Source: Paralvinella palmiformis (Eukaryota; Annelida; Polychaeta; Terebellida; Alvinellidae). Taken from it: a stretch of 64,000 bases of DNA. The notes under the pieces are model-generated. The model saw nothing but the letters and a program-made list of their open reading frames with translations, was not told where the DNA came from and searched no databases. The stretch covers positions 186,001 through 250,000 of the forward strand of contig JAODUP010000578.1 in NCBI GenBank assembly GCA_025642065.1, written 5' to 3'. Of this stretch, positions 1 through 11,139 are shown piece by piece. Both the position numbers and the translations under genes were made by a program. Within the stretch, counting starts at the first letter, position 1. The number at the start of each line of letters is the position of its first letter.

Positions 1-201
1 CATTTAACAAGCTTATTTATTTATGGCCCACCTGGTGAGCAGATGTTTTCTAGTTTTCATCATTGTTGATGACACCGTTATCTGTCAACCGTATTTTTTT
101 CCGGGCTCGATGCAAAATTATAGTTTCTAAGAAGTTTGGCAGATAGTAATGGTTTTGATCTGATGATCTCCCGATTTCTTTCAGAATACACTTCAACTCT
201 G

Positions 202-541
202 CGCTACCCAGTCTGAAAAGTGTCTACAGCACATTTAACCCCGCAATAAGTACAGGAGGACAGTCCATCAAGCTGCCCACTGTACCACTCTGTGCTACCC
301 AGTTTGAAAAGCGTGTTCAGTAGATTTAGCCCTGCAAAGCACCAGAGTGCAGTCCACCAAACCTTCCACTGTACAACTCTGTGTTACCCAGTCTCAGTGT
401 GTACAGTAGATTTAGCCCTGCAAAACACTTGAGGCCTGTCCACTGTACAGCTGTGTTACCCAGTCTCAAAAGTGTGTACCAGTACATTTAGCCCTGCAAA
501 AACACCGGAGGGCAGTCCACCAAGCTGTCCACTGTACAATC
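202..541. repeat. Four-unit minisatellite, unit about 80-90 bp
   Basis: Units begin near 202, 290, 379 and 449, each with a TGYGYTACCCAGTYT core. Each continues through a stretch like AGATTTAGCCCTGCAAA and ends in CAGTCCACCAAGCTGTCCACTG or a variant. The third unit is shortened. No coding frame runs across it, so I read it as non-coding tandem DNA. Confidence 0.75.
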
Positions 542-1769
542 CATGGATAGTTGAAGACAATAAATGGACAGTGTAGAAAACCAGGGACCATCGTCTAATC
601 CTGTTCACTATTTGCATGCTCCGCATTTTATTTTGCGGAGTCGGGAATCTTACATTTCTTGCCTCTGAAAAACCTGTATTCTTTTCTTCTGACTTTAAGC
701 AACTCAAATGTTATGTTATTCTTAATCTGTAAAAATCCATCCCATACACTAACACTTAGCCCAACCTATACCATATAGTTGATGCACACCGAAGAAAATG
801 TCTGTAGTTATGAAAGACCCCCCCCCTCCCCTCATTACTAGTTTTCCTTTCGTTTTCATTACATTTTTGTTGTATATTTGTTTATTTGTACTGTATATTT
901 GTTTCACACATTTTATCACCTTGTTACTGTTTTTCACCTTTTGTTTTACAGTGAAATTCTAATAAACTAATACTGTTGGTAGCTAATGTATTGCAATATT
1001 ATCACAACTAATTTTTTTTAATGAGAATCGTTGGCACATTTTGTTAAGTGTTGGCACATATTTCTAGCTTTTCGAAAATGACTCCTCAACGGGATGTGAT
1101 GCTACCCAGAGATGCGTCGTGTCTTGTGATTGTTTCCCTGTCGATTGCATCTGGTTCGGTCCTGTCAAGTTTACTCGACAATTCGGTTAAGCCAAATTGC
1201 GGCACCATCAGTTGCAGTCGGTAAAGCGCATTGTTTTGAGGCAAGAAATAAAGTTTCTGAACTGGCCGGTAAGAATTTTCGGTTTCAAACGGCAGTCGAA
1301 CCCGTGCGTTTCGACAACAGAGCCAGCGCTCTTACCAGCGCAGCTCACCGGAGGAAGTGGCCGCATTGTCTGAAGCTAGGAAATACCAGTTGATCCAACT
1401 CAGCTACCAGTCAGCTGCAATCTGAGTTATCTGATCATGTAATTTGTAACTTTTGGTGTATACGAACATCGTGAGCTAGTCTATAAGAGTTACCCGAGAT
1501 TCCAGTTTGGAGAACTCGCGTTTGTGAATGATTTGACCTGTAAACCTTTGAACCCTTCCGCACCACTGTGCCTTACTACATGATTACGTTATGATAATTA
1601 TCAACCGTGTTCATGCGATTTCGATGTGTTTGTACGCGAGTTGTATTTCTGTTTGTGTCCTTGTTAGCAATAAATAATGTTAAACCATATTGTTCAGACT
1701 CCGTGTAACTTGTTATCCTGGCGCGACAACAATACGATTATGAAGCGTATGACAACACGACATGCAGAC
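542..1769. other. Intergenic stretch, no gene recognised
   Basis: AT-rich sequence with poly-C and poly-T runs. Short open frames exist, including one at 1130-1393, but they lack domain signatures, convincing splice sites or codon bias. Nothing else is supported. Confidence 0.5.
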
Positions 1770-2041
1770 ATGGGGTCAATTCAATTCCGGAATTGGAATT
1801 GATTATTTAAAAAAAAATCGAATTGGAATTGATAAATCTGGAATTGGAATTGAAGTTTTCTTTTAAATTTTTTGTATATACATTTAATTTTTTTAATTAA
1901 AAAATATTTCATCCATGCCAATCCTACTTGCAATATAAACTATTCTGAGTAGGAATTCCATGTAGGCATTCGGAGTACCTACTCGTGGTAAAAAGAGTTG
2001 GTAAAAATTGGAATTGATAAATATCATGTGGAATTGATAAC
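1770..2041. mobile_element. MITE of the GGGTCAATTC family, copy 1 (diverged)
   Basis: It starts with ATGGGGTCAATTC followed by repeated GGAATTGGAATTGAT blocks. The middle, with TCATCCATGCCAATCCTACTTG and GAGTACCTACTC, matches in inverted orientation the interior of the copies at 45977-46297 and 51078-51345. The right terminus is degraded. No protein is encoded, so it is a non-autonomous element. Confidence 0.7.
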
Positions 2042-2219
2042 AAAACTATCCCTTTTCCCCACACCAGGGGAAAGATGGGACTGAAAAAACCCAGGAGGTT
2101 GGTCTTTGCCGAATTGGTTTTCGTCATAAGATGGTTTTTAATGGACCAGTTTACTACAGCCAGGTGGCAGCAGCATCTAACATAGTCGGCTAGAGATGGA
2201 AACATATTTTGGGGGATTG

Positions 2220-2240
2220 TATATATATATATATATATAT
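2220..2240. repeat. (AT)n microsatellite
   Basis: A short pure AT dinucleotide run next to sequence with no recognised gene. Confidence 0.8.
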
Positions 2241-2834
2241 CGAGTAAGATATATGCGTCCCATGCAAATTGTTATCTTGTGTTAACTAAATGTACATTTT
2301 TGTTTGTTTAACCCTTTCTTGGCTCAAGGTAATGTATAAAGACTCAAAATGTTCAGATACTACTTTAGCGTATGAGAAAAAGGTATACGCTCTTACCAGT
2401 TATAAAAGAATGTGTAGATCTATCAAATTACAGTATGTTGCAAGGATGAATTCTTCCCATGTTAGCGATTCGTGCGCTTTTCAAAATCTAGCAGACGCTT
2501 AAGAAAATGTCAAAAGATGATGGGTATTTTATAATTTGATAATGACGTTCTAACGAATCGATCTTCTGGTAGTTTATTCACACCGACAATGTTGGCTGTT
2601 CTAGTTCGGATGGCTTCGTGATGTGTCCGCGTCGAATACGGCCTATTGTAAAAAGGCTAGGTATGTTAACAGTTTATTTCCTTTGAAGACAATTTGGCTT
2701 TGTTCAAAGCTATCTCCTGAGAGAAAGAGAGAGAGAGAGATAGCAGCAGCAGCAGCATTGTTTAAAAGCAGGGCTGCCTCCCTCTTGGCATTGTTCGCGT
2801 CTGGAGATGACCCCAAAGTAAACATCCACAAACA

Positions 2835-2915
2835 CGGGTAACGTTGAGATTCGAACCCTAATGTGGGAAGTATTTGTCGTGCAGTACTCTATCCATTACA
2901 CTGGACTATCTAGGA
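2835..2915 (-). repeat. tRNA-derived SINE head, family E
   Basis: On the minus strand an A-box-like stretch (GTAATGGATAGAGTACTG) and a B box (GGGTTCGAATCTC) lie at tRNA-like spacing. They are followed by CGTGTTTGTGGA, also found after the B box of the copy at 8612-8730. It is too diverged and lacks a good acceptor stem, so it is not a functional tRNA gene. Confidence 0.55.
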
Positions 2916-3112
2916 ACGCGAATTCTGTGCGAGACAAACATAGGTGTATCACATTGTTTGACGAATCTCTCAATAAGGTGGATGGGTGTGGGGTGATGAA
3001 GGTAAAGCATTTCTGAGCTGAATCCACATGAACGTATTTGATATCTTGAAACGGATGGAGTAATGTAATATCGGGCTTCAAAAGATATTCACTGATGATC
3101 GATTAGAAATGT

Positions 3113-3400
3113 TGCTGTATTACGGCCACTTTCGGGTACAATCAGTAAATGGGTCGAGCGACCTTCAAATGTACTAGTGGCCGAAATGGCAGTTTTAGCG
3201 TGGCTGGCAATCTGAAATGAGGGAGACGCAGATGGCCTGTAATTTACAGCCTCCCCACGGTGACTAATTCTAAATTAATTTAGAATAAATGGCATGTTCG
3301 GTGGAGAAAAACTCCCCCCTACTATAGTGTCACGGCCGAGGCGCGACCTGCGACCGCTCTAATCGAAGTCGAAGATGAAACACCCTTCTGACATGGCTCT
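3113..3400 (-). repeat. SINE family A remnant split by a family B insertion
   Basis: The tail of the abundant family A SINE (ACGGCCACTTT, then AAATGGGTCGAGCGACCT) lies at 3121-3165. A GAAGATGAAACACCCTTCTGAC segment of the same family resumes near 3366. Between them, 3178-3345 matches the family B SINE seen at 4871-5147. Confidence 0.6.
3178..3345 (-). repeat. SINE family B body, nested in family A
   Basis: It shares GGCCGAAATGGCAGTT, TGAGGGAGACGCA, CACGGTGACTAATT, ACTCCCC and CTACTATAGTGTCACGG with 4871-5147. The tRNA-like head is missing here. Confidence 0.65.
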
Positions 3401-4392
3401 CCGCTTGTCGTCACGCGATGTGGCTGTTATGGCTGATACACGTCATATTATCAACGCAATAGTTATACGATATACGGGAATTAAGTTTGGTACAGGGAAA
3501 TAAAGGAACTTTAATATATCACAGGCTGTGGCTGCACTGGTATAATTGTCAGGTTTTATTAAACAGCTGCAGTAATCGGCTGTCGGGGTCCCGTGCACAA
3601 CAAACAGGAAATATAATCCAACTTATTCCATTGTCGACTCTTTAAAGCACTGAACCTTGCAGACGTCAGTCGGACGGTTAATCGGGTTACGCAGCTGCCA
3701 TGAGTGGTAAGTAAAGCCAGTAATTAGTATGCTCCGAACTCTAATCTTCAGTAAAAACACAACTGAACAAACACACATATACATTGCTGAATCTATTTCT
3801 ACATACATAGCGCGCATATAATATATTGATCATAATATAAATCATTATGCAACGTATATATATATTTATAAGCTAGTCATAAGGACATGTTTATATACGT
3901 ATACAACATAAGATCTGGCGGATCCAGCCAGATCATACCTATGATGTTTGTGTACTTTGAATAAAAAACACTGCATCGCCAACCATCCCCCTCACATAAC
4001 AAGGATATCCGACTATACACACACTACATACTATTCTAACCACCTAAAACTACCTATCCGGACCCTATCCCTGTCAGTACATACTCCATATCAACCAACA
4101 ACCAGAGCGTGGGAGGTTGGTGAAGGAAAAATTAGATGCTGGCCTGCGCTTTCACTTCTGACCAAGAGATCGTCGCACTCCACACCACCTTGACCGCAAC
4201 CCTGGCTCTAATTGGTCAGATCCAGACATAGGCACTTGTCTGTATGCTCACTCAAACAAGCAAGATAAACGCACCCCCTAACGCTGCCGTGCTCAGTGTG
4301 TTTTTACACCTGTTCAAATAATTGAACAGATCACAAATCGTGTTTATTTCGGATAAACCCTAAAGTATAACGGAGAATGACCATTCAATCGT

Positions 4393-4577
4393 GATGATTG
4401 TTGCTTTACGGCCACCTTTGTGCACAAGATAGGCTAAATGGGCTGAGCAACCTCCAAAGGTAATGATGCGAAGTCAAAGATGAAACACCTTTCAGATATG
4501 CCCACGCCCAGTTTCGAACTCCGGTGGTAGTGATCTGTGATCCAACGCGCTACCAGTTAGACCCAGGAGGCGCCCCA
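4393..4577 (-). repeat. SINE family A, near full length
   Basis: Read on minus, it has a tRNA-like head (A-box region near 4540-4560, B box GTTTCGAACTC) with AGTTCGAAAC at the B-box position. The conserved body (TTTCATCTTTGACTTCGC) and tail (GCCCATTTAGCCTA and GTGCACAAA) follow. Many copies occur in the window. Confidence 0.8.
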
Positions 4578-4649
4578 ATCAATTGTGACGAGGCATACAT
4601 ACTGCATCGTACAACATTAACATACGAGAATTGGCTTCGTCAGCCCGTT

Positions 4650-4735
4650 GGAGCTGAAATATTTCTCAACCACTCCAACATAGAGACTATGCCTAATAAG
4701 CGACTGCCTGGGGATTCTCCCCGAAAAAGCAAACA
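4650..4735 (+). repeat. SINE family C tail fragment
   Basis: TTTCTCAACCACTCCAACAT, an AATAAGCGAC block and GGGGATTCTCCCCGAA match the 3' end of the family C copies at 36931-37255 and 56215-56700. Only the 3' part is present. Confidence 0.65.
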
Positions 4736-4833
4736 AACAAATCATAATGAATAAAAAAAATTGTTTTAGATAATTTTAAACTGGTAAAAATCATGATTTA
4801 TTCTTTACTCCTGCAATTCTTTTCCATGTATGC

Positions 4834-4835
<2 letters not shown>

Positions 4836-4870
<35 letters not shown>
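4836..4870. repeat. (AT)n microsatellite
   Basis: A pure TA dinucleotide array directly beside the family B SINE. Confidence 0.85.
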
Positions 4871-4873
<3 letters not shown>

Positions 4874-5147
4874 GCCGAAATGGCAGTTATTTTAAGTGGC
4901 TTAGCTACCTCAAATGAGGGAGACGCATATGGTCTGCTATTTACTGCTTCACCACGAGGACTAATTATAAATAAAATTAATAATATATGACATATTCGGC
5001 TGAGAAAACCTTACCAGTTGCTTGGTTGGACGAAAAACTCCCCTTACTATAGTCTCACGGTCAGGATTCGAACCTCCCACCCAACGCACAGCATGGACTT
5101 GACTAAATACGTCCCACGCTCTTACCCACTAGGCCATAAAAAGATGA
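4871..5147 (-). repeat. SINE family B, full length with tRNA-like head
   Basis: On the minus strand the head reads TGGCCTAGTGGGTAAGAGCG (A-box region) with GAGGTTCGAATCC (B box), followed by a body ending in GCCATTTCGGCT. This is standard pol III internal-promoter architecture. Partial copies lie at 3178-3345 and about 21080-21180. Confidence 0.8.
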
Positions 5148-5330
5148 TGATTGATGTTTTACGGCCACTTTTGTGCACAAGGTAGGCTAAATGGGCCGAG
5201 CGACCTGCAAAGGTAATGAGACGAAGTGAAAGACGAAACAACCTTCAGATATGCCCACGCCGGGATTCGAACACGGGTGGTGGTGATCTGTGGTCCAGCA
5301 CGCTACCGCTAGACCACGAAGGCGCCCCCC
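5146..5330 (-). repeat. SINE family A, full length
   Basis: One of the cleanest copies. On minus it has GTGGTCTAGCGGTAGCGTG (A box), GTGTTCGAATCCC (B box), GCCCATTTAGCCTACC, and a tail GTGCACAAAAGTGGCCGTAA. It abuts the family B element. Confidence 0.9.
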
Positions 5331-5493
5331 ACTACGCCATAAAGGCGGTTTATATATAATATCGGGCATGAGATATTTCCAGTTTTTCACAGCCGAAATT
5401 AACGTTTTTGTGATTCGTATAAATCCGCTAAAAAACTGTGTTATGGGGGGTGGGTGTTTCTATGTTTCTTTCATGGTTCGTGTCTTTTGAAAA

Positions 5494-5710
5494 ACGATCG
5501 CTCCATGTAGCCAATACAAATCGGACGGTTGAATCCAGAATTTTACGACCCGGGTCGTAAAATTCTGGATTCGATTGTTCAGACAGGGTCTCCCAAGGAA
5601 AATATAGGTCAGAAGGTGAGAGGTTTGTCCGAAACACATGGATTCTGCAATGTCATAAACGCATTCGGAAACTCATACCGCGTATATGGAATCACGGCTT
5701 AATAGTTTCT
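5494..5710. mobile_element. Repeat shared with 11280-11330, containing a 42-bp perfect palindrome
   Basis: GCTCCATGTA, a CGGACGG core and TTGAATCYAGAAT recur in the same order near 11281-11325, so this is a dispersed repeat. At 5531-5572 the two 21-base halves are exact reverse complements centred on CCCGGG. The partner at 11300 shows only one arm. It is probably a transposon terminus or hairpin remnant. Confidence 0.55.
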
Positions 5711-6521
5711 TTGGGCCTTATATTCGCGTGTGGTTGAACGTCACTGAGTGAAACGATTAGAGGCAGACAGGCCACGGCATGTGCCGCACTGCGGGCGCGT
5801 CACTCTTTGATGACCGGCGGTTGTAACAAATCTTTTGACTTTGAACTCTGCCTGGTGTATGACAGGTGTGACACACAAATTAAATCTATTGTCTGCTGCT
5901 TTTTATGTAATATTGTCCGTTTGCTCGGAAAACGTCACCAGGCGAGATCGATTCTGCGACGATATGCAGGAAAATATTCGAATGATATTCGTTTATATGA
6001 CTGAAATATCGATTCGAAAAGCGGGAAAATGTTCGAAGATTGGTCCGATCCTGACCGCAGTTTAGTTATTGACATTGTTGCTGATAAATTATTAATGAGC
6101 TACTGTGATAAGACTGTGTTGTTTTTTTCGGGGAGAAGGCCTCCGTCCACATTCTTTTATAATATCGGCCCTTGCCTTATCACGGCAATATTTTCGATGG
6201 CGATTTTAAGTAGATTTCCGCAAAGTTCGAAATATTTATGTGTTACTCGGTGACGGGGGAGTTATAATTAGTTTGAATATTACAAGATTTCCAGGCTTGA
6301 AGACCGATTTAGTGTAGAAATAACTGAAATAATTTCGAAGTGGAACGTACTGACCTGTCACCATCTTGGATTAGGCCGCTCGGTTGTCCAATCCACTTCC
6401 ACACGGTGTTCAAGGAAGTTGACCGGAAAATAACAATAAAAAGAACAAAGGTCTACTTTATTTTCTGGCCGCGAGTTTCAGCTGTGATCGGCGGGTTTGT
6501 AAAACAAGTATTCAAATAACA
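5711..6521. other. Intergenic, no gene recognised; upstream of the small-exon locus
   Basis: Overlapping short frames on + (5807-6253) give no recognisable domain. It may hold the promoter of the gene starting at 6522, but I see no clear TATA or initiator element. Confidence 0.4.
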
Positions 6522-7428
6522 ATGGCCTTGGATGAAAATACCTTAGGTAAACCATTATTTTGTGTTTATTATCATTATTTTGGTCTGAAAGAAGCCGTCT
6601 GCTGCACAAAAGCTTCCATGTCCCACCAAAATTAGAATCCTCCAGGACAATGTATATAGTAGTAGTAGTAGTAGTAGTAGGTATGTTACCATATTGTCAT
6701 CGGTGTTATCATATCGTTAATTGCAGAATAATAATGCCTGTAATTATGTCATAATTAATAAAATATCTATAATTGATAAAATATCTATAATTGTGGACTC
6801 GTTAGCCCTTGTAACTAAGTCGTAATTAATCGATCCATTTTACAGATAGACTGTGTAACTGTTAATAATGGCAGAGGGAAAGGATTTATGTTGATTGTTT
6901 TAATTATTGGATGTTTTTTTAGATTCACATTAGTTGTACACTGTCATTGGTGTTACCATATCATCATTGGTGTTATCGCAATGTTATTGATGTTACACAC
7001 TATTGTTTTCTAATTAGTGTAAATGTGATATCAATGGTGCTGAAGTTGGTTTGTTATGTATAAAGCTACCTGATATACTTCAATGTTAACTTTGGTTAGA
7101 CCACCAAAAATCTCTCAATTTCACCTGACTAGGTTGATTGATAGCAAGTTACCCCATAATATTTGGAACAAGACTGGCAAAAAGGATGTTTTTCCTCAAA
7201 TAGTTCACATTTTCCTCTGAAATAAATCCATGATATTTCAATAAAGACACCTTTACTACAAATTTATCAAATTAATCTTAATATACTATAATCTGCTATT
7301 ATTGCATATGTATAGCTCATGTCCAGTAACAACAATGACACATTGTCTGCTACGATCAAGTTATAAGTAGATTTAACACGAAATAAACACTGATTAAAAT
7401 AAACACTGATTAAAACACAACATCTTGT

Positions 7429-7502
<74 letters not shown>

Positions 7503-7542
7503 ATATAGTAGTAGTAGTATTATAGTAATATATATACATATA

Positions 7543-7618
<76 letters not shown>

Positions 7619-8044
7619 TCAGCTTCTACAACGATCAGTTTGGTAGGTTACGTATCCAGAGATTGTCTGCTACAAGAACACTGTAGGCTGAACTACACAC
7701 AAGGCAATCTCATACGATACATCGCCAGCATGAACCAAATCCGGCACGAGACCGCCCAACAGTACGCGGACATCAAGGGCGTCTGCTTCCCGAAGCGCTA
7801 TCGCCAGCTGAAGGCCATCATCCGCAAGATCCTGATGGCCTACCAGGATATCATCATCACGAAGGAGAGCGAACTCCGGATTCTGAACAGGGGCGACTTC
7901 GACCTGCTCGATCCTCTCGACTTCACGATCGGAGTCGACGACGAAGACCGGCGACGCCCGAATTCCGTGGCCATCCTGGATCTTCCGGACCGTGAAGCCA
8001 GCGAGGAGGATACTCTGGGACCGTTGTCTGGATTGGGTGGTTAG
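6522..8044 (+). CDS. Unrecognised helical small protein, gene A (two exons)
   Basis: I do not recognise the family. Exon 1 is 6522-6546: ATG plus seven codons (MALDENTL) and one base, ending AG|GTAAAC. Exon 2 is 7623-8044 after a TTGTTTCAG acceptor; the phase 1 junction gives Ala. The product is about 148 residues. The first two thirds are rich in Arg, Gln, Leu and Ile and probably alpha-helical. The last 45 residues are acidic ([18 protein letters not shown]). No signal peptide or membrane segment is visible. Exon 2 is GC-richer than its surroundings, with coding-like codon use. It is paralogous to 11989-12362: shared YR.L..I....L.AY..I, RL and S.x.IR blocks. The exon 1 assignment is inferred. 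Confidence 0.55.
7428..7616. repeat. (AT)n compound array in intron, ending at a splice acceptor
   Basis: About 190 bp of nearly pure TA repeats with a short TAGTAGTAG interruption. It ends seven bases before the AG of the 7623 exon, so the acceptor has almost no ordinary polypyrimidine tract. Confidence 0.9.
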
Positions 8045-8334
8045 AATCTAGAAAATATATTTGCTTTCATTATAAAGTCGTAATTGCTTTATTGTCTGAA
8101 TCCCGCAGTTTCGTTATCATCATACAATGTTATCGGCGTTCGTATCAGATACCTTTATTGTATATTGTATTTATCTGCTAAATACAGTCGTAAAATCCTG
8201 GATTACTCCCTATCCATTTTAGCACCTAGCAGATTCCCTGATATACCGTTTCAAATCGAGACTTTAGTTGGGCTTTTCAAAGGTCAGTTTCGGTTACGGT
8301 TGCTAGCTATTCGTCTGGACGTTTACTCTTTCAG

Positions 8335-8528
8335 CGATGTCCAACTGCCAGCTGAAGAAGCTCGTTAGACAGCTGCAGCTCAGCGTGGCCAACCTGCAGG
8401 AAGTGTTCAAAGAAGAATGCGCCGTTTTCCAGCAGCTGGCCATCCAATACAAACACTGCGATAGATACGGGCTCTTACAGAGATACGTGGTGCTGAAGTA
8501 CATCGTGAAGATAGCATCGTCCTTCTAA
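8335..8528 (+). CDS. Unrecognised helical exon B, phase 1 acceptor, terminal
   Basis: It follows a good acceptor (CTCTTTCAG). With one G from an upstream exon it reads Ala then MSNCQLKKLVRQ..., about 64 residues, ending IVKIASSF and TAA. An ATG at 8337 could also start it. It is predicted as helix or coiled coil with two Cys clusters. It is clearly paralogous to 14361-14560: shared V(F/Y), E...F, Y.L(L/I)QRY and K.IVKIA positions. It lies 290 bp after gene A, so it may be an alternative last exon spliced to the 6522 start exon. No separate first exon was found between 8045 and 8330. Function unknown. Confidence 0.5.
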
Positions 8529-8575
8529 ATGATAAATGTTTATATAAAGATGGATCGTATTTAAGAGCTTGCCAT

Positions 8576-8581
8576 AATAAA
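8576..8581 (+). terminator. AATAAA polyadenylation signal
   Basis: An AATAAA hexamer 48 bases after the stop of exon B. No AATAAA lies between the gene A stop (8044) and here, so transcripts ending in exon A or B could share it. Confidence 0.5.
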
Positions 8582-8588
8582 TATATAC

Positions 8589-8730
8589 TCTCTCTCTCTC
8601 TCTCTCTCTCGCGTTCCGATGTCGCAGTGATTAGAGTACAACTCTGCAAACGTCCAGTTTCTGGGTTCGAATCGGATCAGACCTGTGTTTGTGGGATTTG
8701 TTTCTTATGGTAGATTCTACGAGTAAGTGT
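8589..8730 (+). repeat. (CT)n followed by tRNA-derived SINE head, family E
   Basis: (CT)n at 8589-8610 is followed by GATGTCGCAGTGATTAGAG (A box) and GGGTTCGAATCGG (B box), then CTGTGTTTGTGGGATTT. This resembles the minus-strand copy at 2835-2915. Confidence 0.55.
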
Positions 8731-9445
8731 AACCACTGCCAAAGCTACATAAGTCAACAATAGCTCTCTTTATCACTCCCCCACTCTCTCTATCTCTATC
8801 TCTCTCTCTCTCTCTTTCTGGGGTACGTGTGCATTCGCGCGCGCGTGTGTGTGTGTGTGGATGGCATTATTATAGAGAACATATAGTTTTGATGTCATTT
8901 GGATGAGAGATTAGCGACCCGATTCCTGGCTGTCGAGTTTTAATATTTAGCCTAATTCTGACCTAGGTCAAAATGCCGTTTACATTAGTCAGACCACGTG
9001 ATAGGATTCACAATATCTGCGTCAATAAAATATGTTTTGAGTTAATAGCAATAATAATAGTAATTCATTATTATGCGCAACTTCTCTACAAAACGCGAAG
9101 ATGCACGCATGCATATGTGCATGCACACAGTCACCACACAAACACGCACGTACGGATAAATGGTGTTTTAGTTTATGGCCAAAAAAAATGTGGTGGGAAA
9201 ATACTGTAGGTGGGAAAAACATATAATTGTACCGCCATTGTTATATAGTATTATAACAACAAACTGTCAAATCCTGACAAACTTCATTATCAATCCGGAA
9301 ATAGCACGATTCAGATTACGCATAGTGACCTAATTACAAGGAAATATGGATAAGTTATTATGTACACATACGTTAGATCATTTTTATAGAAGCGTAATAT
9401 ATATATATATATATATATATATATTACTCTCGTTATATATATATA

Positions 9446-9476
<31 letters not shown>

Positions 9477-10706
9477 CATAAATAACATAAAAACCAAGAA
9501 TACTAAATCCTTTATACATCTATCTATACATTGTTATTCTAATTAGAGGAAAGGACCTAGATAATGGAAGCATTTAATATCTGTCTGAGAATATATTCAG
9601 GATTCTACATCTAGGCAGATTAAAACGCATACATAGAGAGAGAGGGGGGGGGGAGGCGCCTATGGTAGTTAATGATATTCATTACCGGAGAGTGGCATAT
9701 GAAACTTGAGAAAACCGGCCACTTGTCTAAGCCGGAGGTATCCTGCTGTTTGGAGGATTATCGGTTTAGACAAGGTATACTCCAAACACACGCGCGCGCA
9801 CACACACACACACCCTCTGCATCCGAAATCCAACTGGATAATTATTGCGGGAAATGACGAAGACCATTTCCTAAAATTGCGTGAGCTAATAGTTTACTAG
9901 CCACAAATACGACGTGGTGAGGTTAATTCTGTACTCCAGCTCGTATAGAACACTAATAGCCACGCCGAAATATTACTATTATCTAATTACCACACAGCCT
10001 CGTTAACAACTCAGTGACAGCGGCCTAGTCAACGGTCGTACACACCGAACTTCGTATACTATAGCTATAGTTATATTTACGCCAGGGAGAGGTACTGGAA
10101 CGGACGCTAATGTGCGGTGAGTAAGTGGACATTGTTAAAGTGCGTAATATGTTCATTCGATAGAATTAAGAAATGGTCACCAGAGACTTTTCTTATTATT
10201 AAGATATTCGGATGTGAATATTAATAGGTGTGTGTGTGTGTGTTAATGGAAATGCTCACGAGGCGATGTAACATTGTGTAATCTGGAAGTTGCTCCTCCT
10301 GTTCGAATTAAATAGTTATGATTATTTGATGATCGGCTACTTTGTTGTTAATGATGATAGTGTGATAACGTCGATGATGATAACTTGTTATTATTATTAT
10401 TAGTAGTAGTAGTAGTAGCAGGATGGTGTTGGATGTAGTAGTAGCTGTAGCATTACTAGCATTAGTGGTGGCAATAACATAAGCAGAAGCGGTAGTCATC
10501 ACGACTGTTGTGCCAAACGCTCGCGTGTTTAATGGCATACATTGCTACTTAGTCATCCATATTTCGACATCGACTAGATTTCAGCACATCTCGATCTCGT
10601 ATTACAAACGGCTTCATTTAGCTCGTTCTCGTACAATTGTGTAGAGTGTATTTAAAAATTTTGTCTTGTAACAGTGGGTTCTTATAGTCAAACCGATTGT
10701 CGTAAA
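8731..10706. other. Microsatellite-rich stretch without a recognised gene
   Basis: It holds (CT)n near 8785-8816, (GT)n near 8843-8859, (AT)n at 9399-9424 and 9435-9475, poly-G near 9645, (CA)n near 9790-9813 and (TAG)n near 10400. The open frames here follow the repeats and look spurious. Confidence 0.6.
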
Positions 10707-10841
10707 ATGTCCGGTGACGATAATACGGTCGCTTCTCGTTTATCTGTTCCCATTGAAATCGTGCATACTAACGAATTGTGCGGATTGTTGACACACATCA
10801 ACAAATCAATCAATACGACCCCCCCGAGACAACTTTTTTGA
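10707..10841 (+). CDS. Short ORF resembling the spliced start of gene A
   Basis: The 44-codon frame begins MSGDDNTVAS. The spliced gene A product begins [10 protein letters not shown], with M..D(D/E)NT(V/L)AS in common. Here no GT donor follows the equivalent position and the frame runs on to TGA. It may be the 5' part of the second paralogous locus with an unseen donor, a retrocopy of the spliced start, or chance. Confidence is low because only ten residues are compared. Confidence 0.3.
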   Translation: MSGDDNTVASRLSVPIEIVHTNELCGLLTHINKSINTTPPRQLF

Positions 10842-11046
10842 TAATTTCTCTCAATATATGGAGCAATTTACATAGTTGAGAAGTAAAATAATACCCTATC
10901 TTGTTCATATAGATAAGAAAATAGGCCAAAGTGGGGATTTTCCAATATATAAAGAATCAAGAGTTTTATTGCGGTTGTTGTAAAATTTGTCATACCAAAG
11001 ATATTGGTTTAATTATATCACAAAACAATAAAACAATGAATATTGA

Positions 11047-11049
<3 letters not shown>

Positions 11050-11079
<30 letters not shown>
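11050..11079. repeat. (AT)n microsatellite
   Basis: A pure TA run between the 10707 ORF and the Harbinger-like remnant. Confidence 0.85.
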
Positions 11080-11080
<1 letters not shown>

Positions 11081-11139
11081 ATGGTATTTTTGTTAATTGA
11101 ACGTTTGAACAAATTATGTACGATATGATTTAAGGCTTA

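Noticed and set aside
1130..1393. 87-codon open frame
   Set aside because: No family resemblance, splice context or codon bias that would separate it from chance.
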